A DNA stretch of 64,000 nt from Kurthia massiliensis (lineage in GTDB: Bacteria > Bacillota > Bacilli > Bacillales_A > Planococcaceae): the NCBI RefSeq assembly GCF_000285555.1, contig NZ_HE610996.1, positions 730,307 to 794,306 of the forward strand, in the 5' to 3' direction. Of this stretch, positions 8,374 through 16,828 are shown one piece after another. How positions within the stretch are numbered: position 1 is the stretch's first letter; every line of letters starts with the position of its first letter. The notes under the pieces are model-generated. The model was not told the DNA's origin and did no database searches. It saw nothing but the letters and a program-made list of their open reading frames with translations. Position numbers and translations under genes: made by a program.

Positions 8374-8682
8374 TTGATTATTATTGCACTCGTCATTAGT
8401 GCGTTTATTGGTTTTCTTAGTATTTCGATGCAACGCTATTTACTCAATCAAATGAGCAAACAAGACCAAAAGAAAACGATTTTCGTATTTGGTTTCGGCA
8501 CGACGCTTGGCGTTTTTTTAGCGATTATGATTATGTTCCGCTTGAAGTTACCAGTAAGTAGCTTCGTTGAATTTATCATTCAAATCGTCCTCGTACTCGT
8601 CGTCGCGCTCGTATTCGGTAAAGTGATGAACATCCTTGCGCCGAAAAAGTATAAAGAACTCAAAGCAAAAGAACGCAACTAA
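8374..8682 (+). CDS. Small membrane protein of unknown function
   Basis: A 102-residue protein with three predicted membrane helices (about residues 1-20, 34-52 and 60-88) and a basic C-terminal tail (APKKYKELKAKERN). I do not recognise a family. The start is TTG, with AAGAGGTG overlapping the mtnE stop codon, so it is very likely co-transcribed with mtnE and shares its control. Nothing in the sequence ties it to methionine. Confidence 0.7.
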   Translation: MIIIALVISAFIGFLSISMQRYLLNQMSKQDQKKTIFVFGFGTTLGVFLAIMIMFRLKLPVSSFVEFIIQIVLVLVVALVFGKVMNILAPKKYKELKAKERN

Positions 8683-8716
8683 AAAAGAGGCCTCGCGCAT
8701 ATGCGAAGCCTCTTTT
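8683..8716. terminator. Bidirectional terminator, mtnE operon and kbl
   Basis: AAAAGAGGCCTCGC...GCGAAGCCTCTTTT hairpin with A and T runs on both sides, between two convergent genes. Confidence 0.9.
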
Positions 8717-8724
8717 CCGTATGA

Positions 8725-9912
8725 TTAAATAACGCCTAGCTCTTTACCGACACGCTCATAAATCGCAATCGCTTCATCAAGCATCTCTTTCGTATGCGCC
8801 GCTGTTGGCATGTTACGCACGCGACCTGTACCTTTTGGAACGGTCGGGAAAACGATTGATTTAGCATAAACGCCTTCTTCAATTAAACGTTTTGAAAATT
8901 GTTGTGTTAACGTTTCATCACCGATAATACATGGCGTAATCGGCGTTTCAGAATGACCGATATTAAAGCCTAATTGTTGAAGACCCGCTTTTAAATAGTC
9001 CCCATTTTCCCATAGTCGGTCATGCAGTTCTGTAGAGTCGATAATCATTTGAACAGCTGCTGTAATCGCCGCAACGTCTGCTGGTGGTAACGCTGTAGAG
9101 AATAGGAATGGACGTGAACGCACTTTTAACCAGTCAATCACATTTTGTTTCCCTGCTACGTAACCGCCGACAACACCGATTGCTTTTGAAAGCGTACCGA
9201 TTTGGAAGTCGATGTCGTTTTGTAGGCCAAAATGTTTCACAGTCCCTTTCCCTTTACCGGTCACACCTGAACCGTGTGCATCGTCGACGTACGTAATTAA
9301 ATCAAACTCTTTTGCAATCTCAACGATTTCAGGAAGCTTCGCGATGTCGCCGTCCATTGAAAATACACCGTCTGTAATGACCATTACTTTATTGTAAAGA
9401 CCCGATTCTGTTGCTTCTTTCGCTTTTTGGCGAAGGTCGTCCATATCTGAGTGATTGTAAGCGATAATTTTCGCTTTTGATAAACGACAACCGTCAATAA
9501 TAGATGCGTGATTTAGCTGATCTGATAAAATCGCATCGTTTTTGTCCATAACTGCTGAAATGGCCGCCATATTACAGTTAAAGCCTGATTGATAACTAAT
9601 TGCCGCTTCTGTTCCTTTGAACTCTGCTAACTTTTCTTCGAGCTTCACGTGGAGGTCGAGCGTTCCGTTAATCGTACGAACAGCCCCTGCCCCGACGCCA
9701 TATGTATCGATCGTTTGTTGTGCAATTTTTTTCAATTCATCGTTCGTTGCTAATCCTAAGTAGTTGTTTGATGATAAGTTAATGAGCTGTTTGCCACGAA
9801 TCGTAATGATCGGTCCATTAGCACCTTCTACTGGATCAATTTCATTGTATAAACCTTGTTGTTTTAACGCTTCTAAGTTTTCATTGACGAATGTATTTAA
9901 AATGTTTGACAC
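8725..9912 (-). CDS. kbl: Glycine C-acetyltransferase (2-amino-3-ketobutyrate CoA ligase)
   Basis: PLP enzyme that splits 2-amino-3-ketobutyrate with CoA into glycine and acetyl-CoA, completing threonine breakdown started by the dehydrogenase at 2195. Family motifs include [36 protein letters not shown] and [13 protein letters not shown], which contains the PLP lysine. The GTG at 9912 gives 395 residues, the usual length, begins like the staphylococcal enzyme from memory, and is correctly spaced from AAAGG. Longer starts at 9921, 9945 and 9978 lack a good ribosome site. Upstream lie a copy of the tdh operator (10030-10048) and a CodY-like box (9954-9968). Confidence 0.92.
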   Translation of the reverse strand: MSNILNTFVNENLEALKQQGLYNEIDPVEGANGPIITIRGKQLINLSSNNYLGLATNDELKKIAQQTIDTYGVGAGAVRTINGTLDLHVKLEEKLAEFKGTEAAISYQSGFNCNMAAISAVMDKNDAILSDQLNHASIIDGCRLSKAKIIAYNHSDMDDLRQKAKEATESGLYNKVMVITDGVFSMDGDIAKLPEIVEIAKEFDLITYVDDAHGSGVTGKGKGTVKHFGLQNDIDFQIGTLSKAIGVVGGYVAGKQNVIDWLKVRSRPFLFSTALPPADVAAITAAVQMIIDSTELHDRLWENGDYLKAGLQQLGFNIGHSETPITPCIIGDETLTQQFSKRLIEEGVYAKSIVFPTVPKGTGRVRNMPTAAHTKEMLDEAIAIYERVGKELGVI

Positions 9913-9953
9913 ACGAATCATCCTTTCTCTTTCAATTGCACTCATTTTAACAT

Positions 9954-9968
9954 ACTTTTCTGACAATG
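9954..9968. promoter_or_regulatory. CodY-like box upstream of kbl
   Basis: ACTTTTCTGACAATG, 12 of 15 to the CodY consensus, 42 bases upstream of the kbl GTG start. Confidence 0.4.
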
Positions 9969-10029
9969 TTCTTTTCATATGTACATTTTTTATAAAACTT
10001 TAAAATATGTTAATTTAAAAGCTACATTT

Positions 10030-10048
10030 GTATTTTTCAGAAAAACAC
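10030..10048. promoter_or_regulatory. Palindromic operator upstream of kbl, shared with tdh
   Basis: TGTATTTTTCAGAAAAACA matches the tdh operator at 3175-3193 at 18 of 19 positions and the CodY consensus at 12 of 15 (10032-10046). It sits between the inhA terminator and the AT-rich kbl promoter region. Confidence 0.65.
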
Positions 10049-10077
10049 AAAAACACGCCGCAATGTGCGACGTGTTG
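10049..10077 (-). terminator. Terminator of inhA
   Basis: Minus strand AACACGTCGC-4-GCGGCGTGTT followed by TTTGTGTTTTT, 10 bases after the inhA stop codon. Confidence 0.8.
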
Positions 10078-10087
10078 GAATGGATGG

Positions 10088-12217
10088 TTATCGTGTCCAC
10101 TTCGGACCTTTTCCTTTCCCGTTATTAGTACCTTTTCCTTTGTTTGGATTCGCTTGTTTAAACAACACTTCATACGTGAAGTTCACCGGTTTTAAATCGC
10201 CTGGTTTTGCTGCATAAGAAGTAATCATTTTCGTATTTCCTTCTTTCAGCATGTTGTTTATTTGCAACGCTTTTTGCGCCGTTACATCGTACGGATTTAC
10301 TTGTTCGACTTTCGTTTTACCATTTTTCTTCGTTTGGATAAACGTCGTTAAAAACTTTACGTAATCTTTATTAATCGCTGATAACGTTTGAAGCCCTTCT
10401 GTCGAATCACCTGCAATATGAACGTTCGCTTCATTAATGCGAATGTCTTTCACGTACCAACCTTTTTGCTCTGAACCCCAGTCCGTTAAATAGCGGAACG
10501 ATACGAGCACTTTTTGACCTTTGTATTGTTCTAATGAGAATGCTTCATTTTGCCAGCCATCAACAGTACCCGTAAAGCCTGGTACGTTATCTTTAATTTT
10601 CGGGTAACCTTGTGGATCTACGTCGTTACGCGTATTAATATTTGATAAACTTTCCCACGTTTCGCCGTTATCTGTCGATACTTGGACGACGCCGTAATCC
10701 CACGCTTCTTCGATATCATACAAGTTTTGGAACGTTAATGTTGGCGCTGTCGCATTCGTTAAGTCCGCTTCAAAAATCATTTCATGGTCGGCTTCTGAAC
10801 CGTCACCGCCCCATAATACTTTTCCTTGTCCAGTTACTGGGTCTGTAACAGGTGCCCATTGTAACGGTAAGAAATCGCTACCGTTGAAACGAAGGCCTCG
10901 TACATCTTTCGTAAAGTCGAACGATTTAAAATCGCCACCCCACGCTGGAACGCCTTCTTTTTCATACGTTTTTGCAGATTCAAAATCGACTGTTTTGCCA
11001 CGTTTCGTACCTTTATTATCAATAGTAATATCACGTAAATCGATGCTATCGATATCGTATTTCGCATCGACTGATTTGTCATCGAGCGCAACAGCTGTCA
11101 TAAAGTTTTGATACGTTTCGGTAAAGTTCGTACCGCGTTCTTTCAACGCTTTATCAACGCTTTCCATTCCTTGTAATTCACCGTCTAATGCGATTTCTTT
11201 AATGAAATCGTGGCCGAATTTATCGTATAAATATTGCGTAAATAAATACACTTGGCCGTAGTCGGCAATCGTTTCAGGGCCGGTTACAGCTGTCGCATGT
11301 TCGTCCCAGTTCACAAGTGAATTTTCAGGGTGATCTAAGAAGAAGTTAATTGAGCTTTCCGGTGCACCGTAGCCACCGAGGTATTCAGAAAATGTAGAGA
11401 ACCCTTCATTTAGCCATGATTCTTCTGATGAGTCATGGTCCGCTTGAATTAAATGTTGTAACTCATGAATCGTCGTGCCATAAAACGTATCTTCTAAGCG
11501 CGTTTCCCAATTGTTCGTATCGATTGTGACGATATTACGATTAATGTAGTTTTCAATCGTTTGCCAATAGAAACCAGCTACGAAAAATGGATAGTCTGGA
11601 TTGTTCCAGCCTTCATCTTGCACATTATCAACGAGTAAAATGACTTTATCTGAGCCTTCATAATAATTTTTCGGTAAGCCTACGAGACTTGGTAACGTCG
11701 CATTCGAACCGTCTAACTGATCGGGTGTGCCGAAGAAATCCGTTACTTTCGGGTAAATATTGCTTTCAAATTCATCACGCAATTTGTCCACTTGCGATTG
11801 CGTCACGACGTCTGCTGGTTTCGGATTGTTCGGGCCATATGCTAAATCATGTGCTACCCAAATTTCTACGTTATCGCCCACACTACGAAGCGTAAAATCT
11901 TTTAAGGATAAGTCATTCGTTAAAAACTTTTTCGTACCGCCATCGTACGTAAAGTCACTATCGTTATCAGACGTTGCCGCTTGTTTTGCCGCAGAAGCTT
12001 GCGCCTTTAAACGGTCTTTTAATTTCGCATTAAAATCTTCATCTTTCGATAACTTGTCTAAATATGGATCAATTGAAATCGTATCGCCATATTTTTCAGT
12101 ATTGAAATTTTGTACTGACTTATCCACAGGTGCTGCATCTGCTATTGTCGGTGCTACGAGTGAAGTTAATAATGCACCTGCCATTAATAATGAACGCCAT
12201 TTTTTGTTTTTCTGCAC
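10088..12217 (-). CDS. Immune inhibitor A-like secreted metalloprotease (peptidase M6)
   Basis: Secreted zinc protease of 709 residues. It has a signal peptide (MQKNKKWRSLLMAGALLTSL...ADAA), a propeptide, and the M6 catalytic site HELQH at residues 251-255 with downstream WLNEGFSTFSEY. The C-terminal half (about 400-620) looks like the beta-rich region with WYVKDIRI seen in Bacillus InhA. The last 20 residues are rich in Gly, Lys and Asn (GKGTNNGKGKGPK), a basic tail that could bind the wall. InhA proteins degrade host antimicrobial peptides and matrix; here it may serve protein scavenging. The start is GTG behind AAGGTGGG. An almost perfect CodY box lies at 12269-12283. Confidence 0.92.
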   Translation of the reverse strand: MQKNKKWRSLLMAGALLTSLVAPTIADAAPVDKSVQNFNTEKYGDTISIDPYLDKLSKDEDFNAKLKDRLKAQASAAKQAATSDNDSDFTYDGGTKKFLTNDLSLKDFTLRSVGDNVEIWVAHDLAYGPNNPKPADVVTQSQVDKLRDEFESNIYPKVTDFFGTPDQLDGSNATLPSLVGLPKNYYEGSDKVILLVDNVQDEGWNNPDYPFFVAGFYWQTIENYINRNIVTIDTNNWETRLEDTFYGTTIHELQHLIQADHDSSEESWLNEGFSTFSEYLGGYGAPESSINFFLDHPENSLVNWDEHATAVTGPETIADYGQVYLFTQYLYDKFGHDFIKEIALDGELQGMESVDKALKERGTNFTETYQNFMTAVALDDKSVDAKYDIDSIDLRDITIDNKGTKRGKTVDFESAKTYEKEGVPAWGGDFKSFDFTKDVRGLRFNGSDFLPLQWAPVTDPVTGQGKVLWGGDGSEADHEMIFEADLTNATAPTLTFQNLYDIEEAWDYGVVQVSTDNGETWESLSNINTRNDVDPQGYPKIKDNVPGFTGTVDGWQNEAFSLEQYKGQKVLVSFRYLTDWGSEQKGWYVKDIRINEANVHIAGDSTEGLQTLSAINKDYVKFLTTFIQTKKNGKTKVEQVNPYDVTAQKALQINNMLKEGNTKMITSYAAKPGDLKPVNFTYEVLFKQANPNKGKGTNNGKGKGPKWTR
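12120..12128 (+). other. DnaA box within inhA
   Basis: Perfect TTATCCACA, inside the coding sequence just after the inhA signal peptide. It is part of a three-box cluster with 12361-12378. Confidence 0.4.
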
Positions 12218-12268
12218 ATAAAGCCCACCTTTCAGTTCGTTTTCTGCCTCTCTAGCTTAACATGTTTG

Positions 12269-12283
12269 AATTTTCAGAAAAAT
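12269..12283. promoter_or_regulatory. CodY box upstream of inhA
   Basis: AATTTTCAGAAAAAT, 14 of 15 to the CodY consensus, 51 bases upstream of the GTG start. It is well placed to repress the protease while amino acids are plentiful. Confidence 0.8.
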
Positions 12284-12360
12284 ATGTAAATTTTCGTTTC
12301 TTTTCAACATTTTTTATAATTCTTTCGATAGACGAAATATTCTGACTTTTAGTTGTAAAG

Positions 12361-12378
12361 TTATCCACATGTGGATAA
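12361..12378. other. Inverted pair of perfect DnaA boxes
   Basis: TTATCCACA directly abuts TGTGGATAA, making an 18-base perfect palindrome, extended to AAGTTATCC...GGATAACTT. It lies between inhA and the YczE-like gene. The stem is AT-rich and lacks a clean T-run, so it is a poor terminator candidate. Confidence 0.55.
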
Positions 12379-12401
12379 CTTTTCTGAGCAAGTGGGTTGA
12401 T

Positions 12402-13034
12402 TTACTTGTAAATAACGTTCCCACTTTGTAAACATTTCGCCAGTGTTTTTTGGCAAAGTGGTAAGAAAAACTGAATAACAGGGCCTAATACGAATACCAT
12501 AATGACTGTACCGATACCGATTGGACCACCCATTGCAAAACCGAGGCCTGCCGCAAATACTTCCATTAGCGTACGTGCAACGGTAATACTAAATTTTAAT
12601 TTATCGACCATAATCAGCATTAAGCTGTCACGTGGACCAGCGCCTAAGTTTGCCGATACGTAAATCGCACAACCTGCACCAATCAGTACAGTTCCTGCGA
12701 CGAAATAAACACCTTGTAATAACATACCTTCTACATCTGTTGGTAAGATGTTGTTAAATACGTCAATGAAAACACCCGTTACGAGCATGTTACAAAACGT
12801 ACCGATGCGTGGTAGTTGTTTTAAAATAAGCGCTGTTAAAATAATAATCGTTAACCCGACGATAATTGACCAAGTACCGACTGATAAACCGAAGTGATAA
12901 AACAGCCCCATATGGAATACGTCCCATGAACCGAGACCGTAGTTTTTTCCACGAATTGTTAATGCGACACCAAGTCCGATGACCATTAAGCCGATGACGA
13001 AAAATAGCCAACGCATTGCGTAATCTCTTTTCAT
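12402..13034 (-). CDS. YczE/YitT-like integral membrane protein
   Basis: A 210-residue membrane protein with about five to six helices and conserved motifs YGLGSWDVFHMGL and SANLGAGPRDSLML, typical of the YczE family. Its function is unknown; B. subtilis YczE influences surfactin production post-transcriptionally. The ATG follows AGAAGG. No operon partner is evident: a terminator separates it from ybaK upstream. It ends near the DnaA-box palindrome, which may partly act as its 3' hairpin. Confidence 0.8.
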   Translation of the reverse strand: MKRDYAMRWLFFVIGLMVIGLGVALTIRGKNYGLGSWDVFHMGLFYHFGLSVGTWSIIVGLTIIILTALILKQLPRIGTFCNMLVTGVFIDVFNNILPTDVEGMLLQGVYFVAGTVLIGAGCAIYVSANLGAGPRDSLMLIMVDKLKFSITVARTLMEVFAAGLGFAMGGPIGIGTVIMVFVLGPVIQFFLPLCQKTLAKCLQSGNVIYK

Positions 13035-13064
13035 TCGATAGCCTTCTTTCTATTTTTGAACATA

Positions 13065-13108
13065 TAAAAAAAGACAATGAAAAAGGTTTCCCTTCATCAC
13101 AGTCTTTT
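13065..13108 (-). terminator. Terminator of the ybaK transcript
   Basis: Minus strand AAAAGACTGTGATGAAGGG...TTTCATTGTCTTTTTTT, an imperfect stem with a T-run between ybaK and the YczE-like gene. Confidence 0.65.
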
Positions 13109-13151
13109 GAATCGTCTAAACTGCAACTCGACAATTGTATCAAACGATGAC

Positions 13152-13643
13152 TTAAATTTCAACGGTGATATCGACAATTTCCGCCTTTGCAGCTTCGACT
13201 AAATGTTCAGGTTTTAAGCATAATTGCATGCCACGTTTTCCCGCACTCACGAGCACTTCATCTACTAATTCAACATCGCGATCAATGTATGTTGGATAAT
13301 GCTTTTTCATGCCAATTGGCGAACAGCCGCCACGAATGTAGCCTGTGTTTGCTAGCAAATCTTTAACATGAAGCATTTCAATTTTCTTCTCATGTACGGC
13401 TTTAGCAGCTTTTTTCAAATCGAGTTCCTTCGCAACCGGAATGACAAATACGTAAAGTTGCCCTTTAGTTGATTTCGCCACGAGTGTTTTAAACACCTTT
13501 TCCACAGGCTGGCCAACTTCACGCGCAGCTGTTACACCATCTAAATGGTCTTCATTCACTTCGTACTCTTGCAAAGCATAAGGGATTTTTTGCTGATCTA
13601 GCAAACGCACCGCATTCGTTTTTTGAATTTTTTGCTTACCCAA
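13152..13643 (-). CDS. ybaK: Cys-tRNA(Pro)/Cys-tRNA(Cys) deacylase YbaK/EbsC
   Basis: A 163-residue tRNA-editing enzyme that hydrolyses Cys mischarged onto tRNA-Pro. The YbaK domain spans the protein: a conserved VFKTLV followed by the catalytic-pocket region, VIPVAKELDLKKAAKA, GYIRGGCSPIGMKK and SAGKRGMQLCL. It starts with TTG behind AAGGAAGTG. It follows the unknown gene at 13668 by 24 bases and is probably in the same transcript. Confidence 0.92.
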   Translation of the reverse strand: MGKQKIQKTNAVRLLDQQKIPYALQEYEVNEDHLDGVTAAREVGQPVEKVFKTLVAKSTKGQLYVFVIPVAKELDLKKAAKAVHEKKIEMLHVKDLLANTGYIRGGCSPIGMKKHYPTYIDRDVELVDEVLVSAGKRGMQLCLKPEHLVEAAKAEIVDITVEI

Positions 13644-13667
13644 AATCGTACACTTCCTTCATTCAAA

Positions 13668-14165
13668 CTAAGCACTTTGATAAAAGATTGGCTCATCCAT
13701 TCGGAATCCACTCCGAGCCATTTGTGCTTGGAACTGATAGCACGCCGTCGCTTTTTCAAATAAGCGATTGTGAAATGCTTGTTTTACATTCATTTGTGTT
13801 TGTGGTTTTTCCACAACGTCCCCTGTTTTTTCAATCGATTGCGCGACGTCTGTATGCGTAGAAGAAACGACTGGCTGTGCGATAGAAGGCGCAGCAAATG
13901 ATGCTTCCGCTACCGGCGTTTGATCTTGGTCGATGGTCATTTGTGCTGACGGCTTTTCTTCGCGTGTTTGTGACAATGCACCATTCACTTCACGCTCTTT
14001 TTTGCCAGTCAATAAATCGACGAGTTGTTCTAACGCTGGATTAGACATCGGTTGAAAATATTGTGCATTTTTCTTATATGCTTCATCTGCGTTTTTTTGT
14101 TTTAACGCGCGTTTACGGTTTTCAATTTCCGCATAGCGGTTGTTCAGTAGTGCTGCTAATTTCAT
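13668..14165 (-). CDS. Hypothetical protein, low-complexity middle
   Basis: A 165-residue protein I do not recognise. It has a basic helical N-terminus (ALLNNRYAEIENRKRALKQKN), a Gln/Ser/Pro/Thr-rich and probably disordered middle (about 70-125), and a C-terminal helix (VKQAFHNRLFEKATACYQFQAQMARSG). There is no signal peptide or membrane segment. The ATG at 14165 is preferred because AGAGGTGG precedes it; the in-frame GTG at 14174 lies inside that ribosome site. It is upstream of ybaK in a likely operon. Confidence 0.65.
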   Translation of the reverse strand: MKLAALLNNRYAEIENRKRALKQKNADEAYKKNAQYFQPMSNPALEQLVDLLTGKKEREVNGALSQTREEKPSAQMTIDQDQTPVAEASFAAPSIAQPVVSSTHTDVAQSIEKTGDVVEKPQTQMNVKQAFHNRLFEKATACYQFQAQMARSGFRMDEPIFYQSA

Positions 14166-14246
14166 ATCGTCCACCTCTTTCTACTATCCAGATATTGCTT
14201 ACATCTTATCATTTATTGAAAAAAAAGTGTTTAAGCTATGCCTTTT

Positions 14247-16427
14247 TTAATCGTTATTATTATTAAATAGCCCTTTTAGTGCATCTGCAAACGCATTGTT
14301 TAGAGGCTCTTCTTCCTTATTTTGTTGCTTCATATATTTATTCACATCACGTTTTGAAACTTTAGTCTTACTTGATTCTTTTTTACGTTTTTCAAACGCT
14401 GATAGTTTTTCACGATAACCACATTTACATGTGAACGTACGGCCTTCACCTTCACCGCGTAATTCTAATTTTTTATGACAAGTCGGACAGCGTGCATTCG
14501 TTAGCTGTGACACTTTTTTCTTATAGCCACATTCGCGGTCTTGGCAAATGAGCATTTTCCCACGTTTGCCGTTCACTTCTAACAGTAATTTACCGCAATC
14601 TGGGCAACGTTTACCTGTCACGTTATCGTGTTTGAATTTTTGGTCGCTCATTTTAATTTCTTTCACTGATTTCTCAGTAAAGGCGATCATTTTGCCGATA
14701 AATTGTTTTTTCTTCGCTTTACCTTGTGCAATTTTTGTCAATTCTTTTTCCCATTCTGCTGTTAACGCTGGTGATTTTAAATCTTCCGGCGCAAGGTCTA
14801 GCAGTTGACGCCCTTTTGACGTCGTGAAAATGTCATTGCCTTTTTTCTCAATGACGAACGACTTGAACAGTTTTTCGATAATGTCTGCACGCGTTGCGAC
14901 CGTACCGATACCGCCTGTTTCATTTAACGTTTGAATTAACTCTTTCGACTCGCCTTGCATAAATTGCGTTGGATTTTCCATCGCCGCAAGGAGCGTTCCT
15001 TCGTTAAATGGTGCCGGTGGCTTCGTTTGTCCTGAAGTCATCGCTACTGCGCGTACAGCGATTTTTGCACCTTTTACGTATGTTGGTAATGTCTTCACGT
15101 CATCCTCATCTGCACCGTAAACGTTACGCCAGCCAAGGTCACGTACAGTGTTGCCTTTTGCTGTGAATAACTCATTGCCAACTTTTACAGTTACAACTGT
15201 TTGGTCATAGACGTAAGGACCATAAAATACTGCTAAGAAACGTTTTACGATTAAATCGTATAGTTTGCGTTCTTTATCTGATAGGTTCGGTAAAATGACC
15301 GGTTCTTCTGTTGGGATAATGGCGTGGTGATCCGATACTTTTGCGTCGTTAATGACACCTTTTTGTGCTTGGACAGTTGATTGACGCAATAATAAATTTG
15401 CGGCTTGACGAGAATCACCACTTGTCGTCGCTTTAATGCGGTCTTTAAATGTCGATTGAATATCGGCTGTTAAATGTTTTGAATCGGTACGTGGATACGT
15501 CACGATTTTATGATGTTCATATAAATGTTGTAGCGTTGATAACGTTTCTTTCGCTGACCAGCTCCAACGTTTATGCGCTTCTTTTTGTAGCTCTGTTAAA
15601 TCGAACAATGTCGGCGCAAATTTTTTCTTTTGCGTCATTTTCACGTCGACAATTTCCCCTTCGTGCATTGAATCTAACGTTTTTAAAATCGCTTCAATTT
15701 TAGCTTTATCGAATGATTGCGCTTGATTCGATGTTGCATCATGCCACGTAAACGTCGTTTGATTCGTTAACGCTTGCATACCGTAATACGTTTTCGGCTT
15801 AAAGTTTTTAATTTGTTGCTCACGTTCGTAAATCATCGCAAGTGTTGGTGTTTGTACACGACCGCAAGAAAGCTGTGCGTTATGTTTTACTGTTAAAGCA
15901 CGCGTTGCGTTAATGCCGACAACCCAATCCGCTTCAGCACGTGCAACGGCCGCTTCATATAATGCATCGTATTTATGACCGTCTTGTAATTTATTGAATC
16001 CTTCTTTAATCGCTTTATCTGTCACAGAAGAAATCCATAAACGTTTAATCGGCTTTTTCGATTTTGCTTTCGCTAAAATCCAACGCGCGACAAGTTCTCC
16101 TTCACGCCCTGCATCTGTTGCGATAATAACGTTCGTAATATCGCCGCGGTTCAGTAACGTTTTCACCGCATTAAATTGTTTCGTCGTTTGACGAATTGGT
16201 ACGAGTTTAAATGGTTCTGGCACAATCGGCAGATCCTCCATTTTCCACTCTTTATATTTGTTGTCGTACTGTTCAGGGTCCGCATGTGTCACTAAATGGC
16301 CAAGCGCCCACGTCACGACATACTTGTCGCCTTCAAGACAGCCATTTCCTTTTTTCGAGCACTTCAGCACGCGCGCGATATCGCGACCTACTGATGGCTT
16401 TTCTGCAATAACTAATGATTTTGCCAT
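14247..16427 (-). CDS. topB: DNA topoisomerase III
   Basis: Type IA topoisomerase of 726 residues that relaxes negative supercoils and unlinks recombination intermediates. The TOPRIM domain starts MAKSLVIAEKPSVGRDIAR with the acidic DAGREGE motif at 105-111, and the active-site tyrosine is Tyr311 in TYPRTDS. The C-terminus carries cysteine-rich ribbons (CPDCGKLL...CQDRECGY, CPTCHKKL...CKCGY) and a charged tail. The start at 16427 follows AAAGGAATG; the longer frame to 16469 lacks a ribosome site. Confidence 0.95.
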   Translation of the reverse strand: MAKSLVIAEKPSVGRDIARVLKCSKKGNGCLEGDKYVVTWALGHLVTHADPEQYDNKYKEWKMEDLPIVPEPFKLVPIRQTTKQFNAVKTLLNRGDITNVIIATDAGREGELVARWILAKAKSKKPIKRLWISSVTDKAIKEGFNKLQDGHKYDALYEAAVARAEADWVVGINATRALTVKHNAQLSCGRVQTPTLAMIYEREQQIKNFKPKTYYGMQALTNQTTFTWHDATSNQAQSFDKAKIEAILKTLDSMHEGEIVDVKMTQKKKFAPTLFDLTELQKEAHKRWSWSAKETLSTLQHLYEHHKIVTYPRTDSKHLTADIQSTFKDRIKATTSGDSRQAANLLLRQSTVQAQKGVINDAKVSDHHAIIPTEEPVILPNLSDKERKLYDLIVKRFLAVFYGPYVYDQTVVTVKVGNELFTAKGNTVRDLGWRNVYGADEDDVKTLPTYVKGAKIAVRAVAMTSGQTKPPAPFNEGTLLAAMENPTQFMQGESKELIQTLNETGGIGTVATRADIIEKLFKSFVIEKKGNDIFTTSKGRQLLDLAPEDLKSPALTAEWEKELTKIAQGKAKKKQFIGKMIAFTEKSVKEIKMSDQKFKHDNVTGKRCPDCGKLLLEVNGKRGKMLICQDRECGYKKKVSQLTNARCPTCHKKLELRGEGEGRTFTCKCGYREKLSAFEKRKKESSKTKVSKRDVNKYMKQQNKEEEPLNNAFADALKGLFNNNND

Positions 16428-16472
16428 ATATCTCATTCCTTTCGATTTCTTTATTATAACGGAACACACATT

Positions 16473-16504
16473 GAAAAAGGAGAAGCAGTGCCGCCCCTCC
16501 TTTT
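16473..16504 (-). terminator. Probable terminator of the small acidic gene
   Basis: Minus strand AAAAGGAG and CTCCTTTTTC arms around a 14-base loop, right after the stop codon at 16507. The stem is only eight bases. Confidence 0.5.
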
Positions 16505-16506
16505 AA

Positions 16507-16767
16507 TTAGTCTTCGAAACCGAAAATCTTTTGCTCTTCCGTTTCGTATAGACGACCTAAATTTTCTGTATCGCGGCTAATCGCTAATGTAACGGTAAAT
16601 TTCACACGTTCATCATCGAGTTCTTCGCGAATTTGTTTCGCTACTTCTACTTGATCTAATTCATATTTTTTCGCATACGCTTTTAAATCTTCAATTTCTT
16701 CTTGAACGTCCATTTCATCTTCTTCAAAAACGATCAGTTCTACTTTTGATAATTCTTTTTCAATCAT
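16507..16767 (-). CDS. Small acidic protein of unknown function
   Basis: An 86-residue, strongly acidic protein (MIEKELSKVELIVFEEDEMDVQEEIEDLKAYAKKY), probably mostly helical, with no Cys and no membrane segment. I do not recognise the family. The ATG at 16767 is spaced correctly from AAGAGGTG; the in-frame GTG at 16776 lies in that ribosome site. It is a short monocistronic unit between topB and a flavin reductase. Confidence 0.65.
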   Translation of the reverse strand: MIEKELSKVELIVFEEDEMDVQEEIEDLKAYAKKYELDQVEVAKQIREELDDERVKFTVTLAISRDTENLGRLYETEEQKIFGFED

Positions 16768-16796
16768 CTCGATCACCTCTTAAGTCGAGTATAACA

Positions 16797-16822
16797 AAAA
16801 AGGCACCGCGCTGTGCGATGCC
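16797..16822 (-). terminator. Terminator of the flavin reductase gene
   Basis: Minus strand AGGCATCGCACAGCGCGGTGCCT followed by six T, seven bases after the stop codon. Confidence 0.85.
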
Positions 16823-16828
16823 TAACTG

